DNA of 64,000 nucleotides from Margaritifera margaritifera (lineage: Eukaryota > Mollusca > Bivalvia > Unionida > Margaritiferidae): contig JAQPZY010001660.1 in assembly GCA_029931535.1 (NCBI GenBank), positions 5,295,001 to 5,359,000 of the forward strand, in the 5' to 3' direction. This document shows, in pieces, positions 61,701 to 64,000 of this stretch (its first letter is position 1; each line of letters begins with the position of its first letter). Below the pieces are notes generated by a model, which ran no database searches, was not told the DNA's origin, and saw only the letters and a list, made by a program, of their open reading frames with translations. The translations under genes were made by a program, and so were the position numbers.

Positions 61701-62131
61701 GGCCTAAATGAAAATGGTGCCGATCTGACATCAAATATGGTCACCACATTGACCATCTTGAAAATCTCGTTATCACTATTTCTCCTGAATGAATGGTCAT
61801 ATCAGTATGGGGTTTCACTGAAAGACTTCTTATGATGTCCAGTTGGTCATAAATGAAAATGGTGCTGATCTGACTTCTAAAATGACTGCCACAATGGCCA
61901 TCTTGCAAATCTTGTTATCACTACTTCTCCTAGATGGCTGGTCATATCGACATTTATTGAACACTGCTTCAAGATACTGACTCGTGCCATAAAATGTTAT
62001 TGTGAACTCCAGATCATGAAAAACTCTACCTATGTTTTTTTTTCTTTTTCCAGGGTATTTTACTGGTGTATGACATCACAAATAAGTGGTCCTTTGATGG
62101 CATCGATAGGTGGATCAAGGAGATAGATGAG
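46592..62131 (+). CDS. RAB40: RAB40-family small GTPase, 3' end outside window
   Basis: RAB40 proteins are atypical Rab GTPases that carry a SOCS box and recruit a Cullin-5 ubiquitin ligase; this is family knowledge, and the SOCS box is not in the window. Four exons (46592-46751, 57965-58025, 58485-58545, 62054-62131) join in frame at phases 1, 2 and 0. Visible hallmarks are the [20 protein letters not shown]-loop region, [12 protein letters not shown] (switch I), WDTSGQGRF (switch II, with DTSGQ instead of DTAGQ) and [14 protein letters not shown], all diagnostic of RAB40. The 120 residues seen are about the first 43% of a typical 280-residue protein. Vertebrate paralogue (A, B or C) cannot be assigned, and an invertebrate should have a single copy. 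Confidence 0.97.
52669..52859. mobile_element. Foldback element, copy 3
   Basis: Best-preserved termini: TACCATATATACTCGCGTAT, then AATC, and its exact complement at the right end (24 bp). The first palindrome has lost its left arm by a deletion of about 25 bp compared with copy 1. The second (GACCCTGATCT..GATCAGGGTC) is complete. Confidence 0.8.
54760..55150 (-). pseudogene. LINE reverse-transcriptase relic
   Basis: The minus strand reads [12 protein letters not shown], then (after a stop) [20 protein letters not shown] and HKFVTSN, the RT thumb-type motif (RPxLEYA..VW.P....LE.IQ) of many LINEs. It is related along its length to 8520-8860. Confidence 0.7.
56698..56730 (+). repeat. Poly-C tract, 33 nt with one G
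   Basis: C run interrupted once at 56709. Confidence 0.85.
57926..57950 (+). repeat. Poly-T tract, 25 nt, before RAB40 exon 2
   Basis: Ends 14 nt before the exon 2 acceptor; likely part of the polypyrimidine tract. Confidence 0.9.
57965..58025 (+). CDS. RAB40: RAB40 exon 2 (switch I)
   Basis: The 61-nt exon encodes the [20 protein letters not shown] segment; the codon for the following Trp is completed by exon 3. The acceptor is CTCTTTTCAG and the donor is TG followed by GTAAGA. A run of 25 T (57926-57950) lies just upstream and probably acts as the polypyrimidine tract. Confidence 0.96.
58485..58545 (+). CDS. RAB40: RAB40 exon 3 (switch II)
   Basis: The 61-nt exon encodes [20 protein letters not shown], nearly invariant in RAB40 proteins. 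The acceptor is TTTTGTCACACAG. The donor is CAG followed by GTTTGT, phase 0. Confidence 0.96.
58818..58905 (+). mobile_element. tRNA-derived SINE head, truncated
   Basis: TTAGTTCAGTTGGTAGAGTG, then CAGACTTGTAATC and TGGTTCAGTATCCACCCA match the head of the SINE at 36078. The body is lost. Confidence 0.65.
59340..60399 (+). mobile_element. Tandem-core element, near complete
   Basis: Starts with TAGCTCTACTGGTCATAGAC, which includes the perfect hairpin CTGGTC-ATA-GACCAG. A conserved lead-in (ACTCCTCCTAAACTACTTAG, TTCATCCCAAGGTCTAGTTGG) and five to six core units follow. It ends with TCTTGAATTCCTGGAAATTC and ACAGTAGAGCAT, shared with 5830. No coding capacity. The layout (short conserved ends, subterminal hairpins, tandem core) is that of pearl / Helentron-associated elements of bivalves. 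Confidence 0.65.
60930..61259 (+). pseudogene. LINE 3' fragment interrupted by a tandem-core element
   Basis: After broken frames, the plus strand reads [20 protein letters not shown], then [13 protein letters not shown]. This is the same LINE tail as at 31884-32400. The frame stops where the next element begins at 61260. Confidence 0.65.
61260..61955 (+). mobile_element. Tandem-core element, second copy
   Basis: Same start (TAGCTCTACTGGTCATAGAC). The core unit period is about 144 bp: equivalent ATGGCC/ATGACC positions fall at 61448, 61592, 61736 and 61882. The shared far terminus is missing, so the copy is truncated on the right. Confidence 0.65.
62054..62131 (+). CDS. RAB40: RAB40 exon 4
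   Basis: The 78-nt phase 0-0 exon encodes [20 protein letters not shown] and then IKEIDE. The acceptor CTTTTTCCAG is strong; the donor is GAG followed by GTAATC. The remaining GTPase motifs (NKxD-type and SAK-type) and the SOCS box must lie right of the window. Confidence 0.96.
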
Positions 62132-64000
62132 GTAATCAGCACACCTGTCATGAGAAATTTAATCTACCTAGAAAAATGTTCCCTGATATTAATGGACACT
62201 TTTCAAGACAACATTTCTATTTGTAACGTTAGCTCATGAAATATATTTTGTTTTCAAGTTTGAAAGGGAGGTGTAGAAGACACTTTCTTGTATTACAGTA
62301 TGCTGATGTTGTTAATAAAATGGTTAACCAGTTCAAATTTTGTTGAAGGGCCTGGGTCAGAAGATGTAAGTTTCAATAAAGAAAAGTTGTATCAATATCG
62401 AAGATCATTCTACATCAATCAGACTGCAGTAAAACTGTTAAAATTTGGAACCTTTTAAAACTTTGAGGTCAGAAAATTTTTGAGAAATTTTATTTTATTT
62501 TCCTGCATAAATTCAAACTGCTATTTTTCAAAATCTGAATTATAAAAATTAGAACATTTGTTGCAATATCTGGTATTTTTGATTTGTCATTTTAAAAGCA
62601 GCTTTTATAAATAATGCAATAAGTTTCATGGGCACTTGGAAAAATAATTTTGGTGTAAACTAAATTTCTTATAGACCTCTTTACCCTCTCACCCCCCCAC
62701 CCCAGCATCAAGAACACAGGCCAAATCTAGGTATGGGGTCAGAGCATGCATTTATGCATGCTACTGGGAAAGGATATTGGATTGGTGTCCCCTCCTTCCA
62801 CGTGTTCCCTTTCAACCCTTTTGGGAATTGGAGTTTCCCCTTTCTAGGGAAAGATCATCCTGTACAGTCATGAATGTCTTCTATATGACCTCCTGCAAGT
62901 ATGGGTGGTGAGGTTCAAAGACCACCACACATTACTCAAGAGGGATCATCATGTGAGGAGAGGGTTAGTCCCCCTTCCCCTAAGAGGCCCAGGAGATACG
63001 GGAACAATTCTCGTCCTTCAGACAAAGCACCAATTAGGGACAGTTCAGTCACTCCCCGTGAGGAGTCACAGAACATTTATGTCCCTACTTCACGGCTTTC
63101 TCCTGCAGAGGGATCGTTCCAGGTCTAATACTCCTGTATCCCACTGAAGTTTGGAACAGGAAGATGATAATGCCTTGTCTTTCAAAGTAGATTCTCAGAA
63201 ATTTGCTGATGATCAAGAGGAGAGGGAGGACCCTCCCCTCCTTAGATGTCCAAACCCTTCACACCAAACATCTCGGGTGGCTGAAGAGGAAGAGACATGG
63301 TTCGACAAGGCCATAAATTAAGTATACCGCCTTTGTCCCCCTGATATGTGCCTAAGCCTTCATACTCGGGTGACACAAAAAATTCTATCCAGCTTAGAAA
63401 GACTTTTGGGGGCAATTCCTAGACCAGATCTGCTCCTGCTTCCTGACTCATTTATGGTCAGAAAACTTGTGCAGAGTTTGGACAAAGGACAAAAATTGGC
63501 AAGGCAAAAAAAGGTGTGGTCAATCTCGTTTTCTATTCTGAGGCTGTTAGTCTTAGCCTCCAGCTATAGGGTTCATTCCCCCTCCTGGCTTATTAAGTCT
63601 CCTTCCCCCCTCCCCCAACATCGCAGCTTCGCAAGTGGGAAGTTCATCAGGGTTGTTTGCTCACCTCTCTGCTAAATCATTAAAGGCTTTACAGTCGAAA
63701 GCCAGGTCCTTAGTAACTAACATACTGATCTGTTCTCAGCCGCTTCCTTCAGTCTTCTGAAAAAGAGTCATTATCTGCTGTTGCTTTGCAGCAGTTGTTG
63801 GAGGCTGTATCAAAAACATCAAGGCACACCTTGTCTACAGCCATGGCATTGTTGGCAGAGCTCCTCCACCTCCGCAGAAATGTTGCATTGGACACTTCAA
63901 AGTTTTTGATAGAGCTTAGCAAAAATCTTCTTAGGGCTGCACCCTTGGAAACTTTATTTGATGGTCTCATTCCTACCATTGCATCTCCGGACTTTAAGGA
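62132..64000. other. RAB40 intron 4 (or later), right edge
   Basis: 62132-62680 is AT-rich without recognised features. From about 62760 a GC-richer region begins that belongs to DIRS copy C. Confidence 0.5.
62880..64000 (+). pseudogene. DIRS-like gag region, copy C, cut by window end
   Basis: The plus strand reads, in pieces, PPSPKRPRRYGNNSRPSDKA, EEEETWFDKAIN and near the end LLEAVSKTSRHTLSTAMALL, LRRNVALDTSKFL and LLRAAPLETLFDGLIP. The last part has the Ala/Leu-rich helical composition and LRR..ALD pattern of DIRS ORF1 proteins and resembles the gag-like frame of copy B (SLLLAEML). Stops and frame changes are present. The pol region should follow right of the window. Confidence 0.5.

Larger units (their letters stand above)
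58546..62053. other. RAB40 intron 3 with mobile elements
   Basis: Holds a SINE relic, two tandem-core elements and a LINE fragment. A second element head (TTTTAGCTAACCTGGCC and CTTATGGTATGGAC, 60630-60680) resembles the tandem-core terminus but differs in sequence. Confidence 0.55.

Overview
The window is animal nuclear DNA: AT-rich, long introns with GT-AG splice sites, and dense repeat content. The repeats are tRNA-derived SINEs, DIRS-type tyrosine-recombinase retrotransposons, LINE relics, and elements with a tandem core resembling bivalve pearl / Helentron-derived elements. Together these suggest a lophotrochozoan, most likely a bivalve mollusc. Species cannot be named from sequence alone. 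No bacterial features, rRNA genes, functional tRNA genes or CRISPR arrays were seen.

Two host genes are supported, arranged head to head. On the minus strand, a PALB2 homologue (BRCA1-BRCA2 bridging protein of homologous recombination) runs from a start codon near 45.74 kb leftwards past the window edge. Six coding exons were located: the coiled-coil exons, one 2.1 kb exon, and three WD40-propeller exons. All junctions found are phase-consistent and match the human exon phases I recall. One small exon between the 2.1 kb exon and the first WD40 exon was not found, and the last WD40 exons lie beyond position 1. On the plus strand, a RAB40-type small GTPase starts at 46,592. Its first four exons are in the window and the rest lies to the right. 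About 850 bp separate the two start codons; this stretch carries ETS-, YY1- and NRF1-like motifs and is probably a bidirectional promoter.

Everything else is intronic and mostly mobile DNA. 1-10.7 kb: foldback element, SINE with target-site duplication, 144-bp-core element pieces, LINE relic. 11.3-22.6 kb: foldback element, a broken DIRS copy (A), a LINE fragment, and a degraded cluster of virus-like structural genes (15.3-20.3 kb). 25.5-30.6 kb: a second DIRS copy (B) with an 835 bp DNA transposon nested in its pol region. 31-41 kb: LINE tail with a 6 x 35 bp array, short tandem duplications, SINE, a long tandem-core array. 41.5-45.5 kb: a possible 4 kb terminal-inverted-repeat element. 46.8-58 kb (RAB40 intron 1): sparse relics. 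58.5-62 kb: SINE, two tandem-core elements, LINE fragment. 62.7-64 kb: the gag-like start of a third DIRS element (C), cut by the window end.

The two DIRS copies A and B flank the 2.1 kb PALB2 exon and share the orientation of the gene. No new defence or regulatory system is evident. The best candidates for follow-up are the divergent PALB2-RAB40 pair, the virus-like cluster, and the double-palindrome foldback family.
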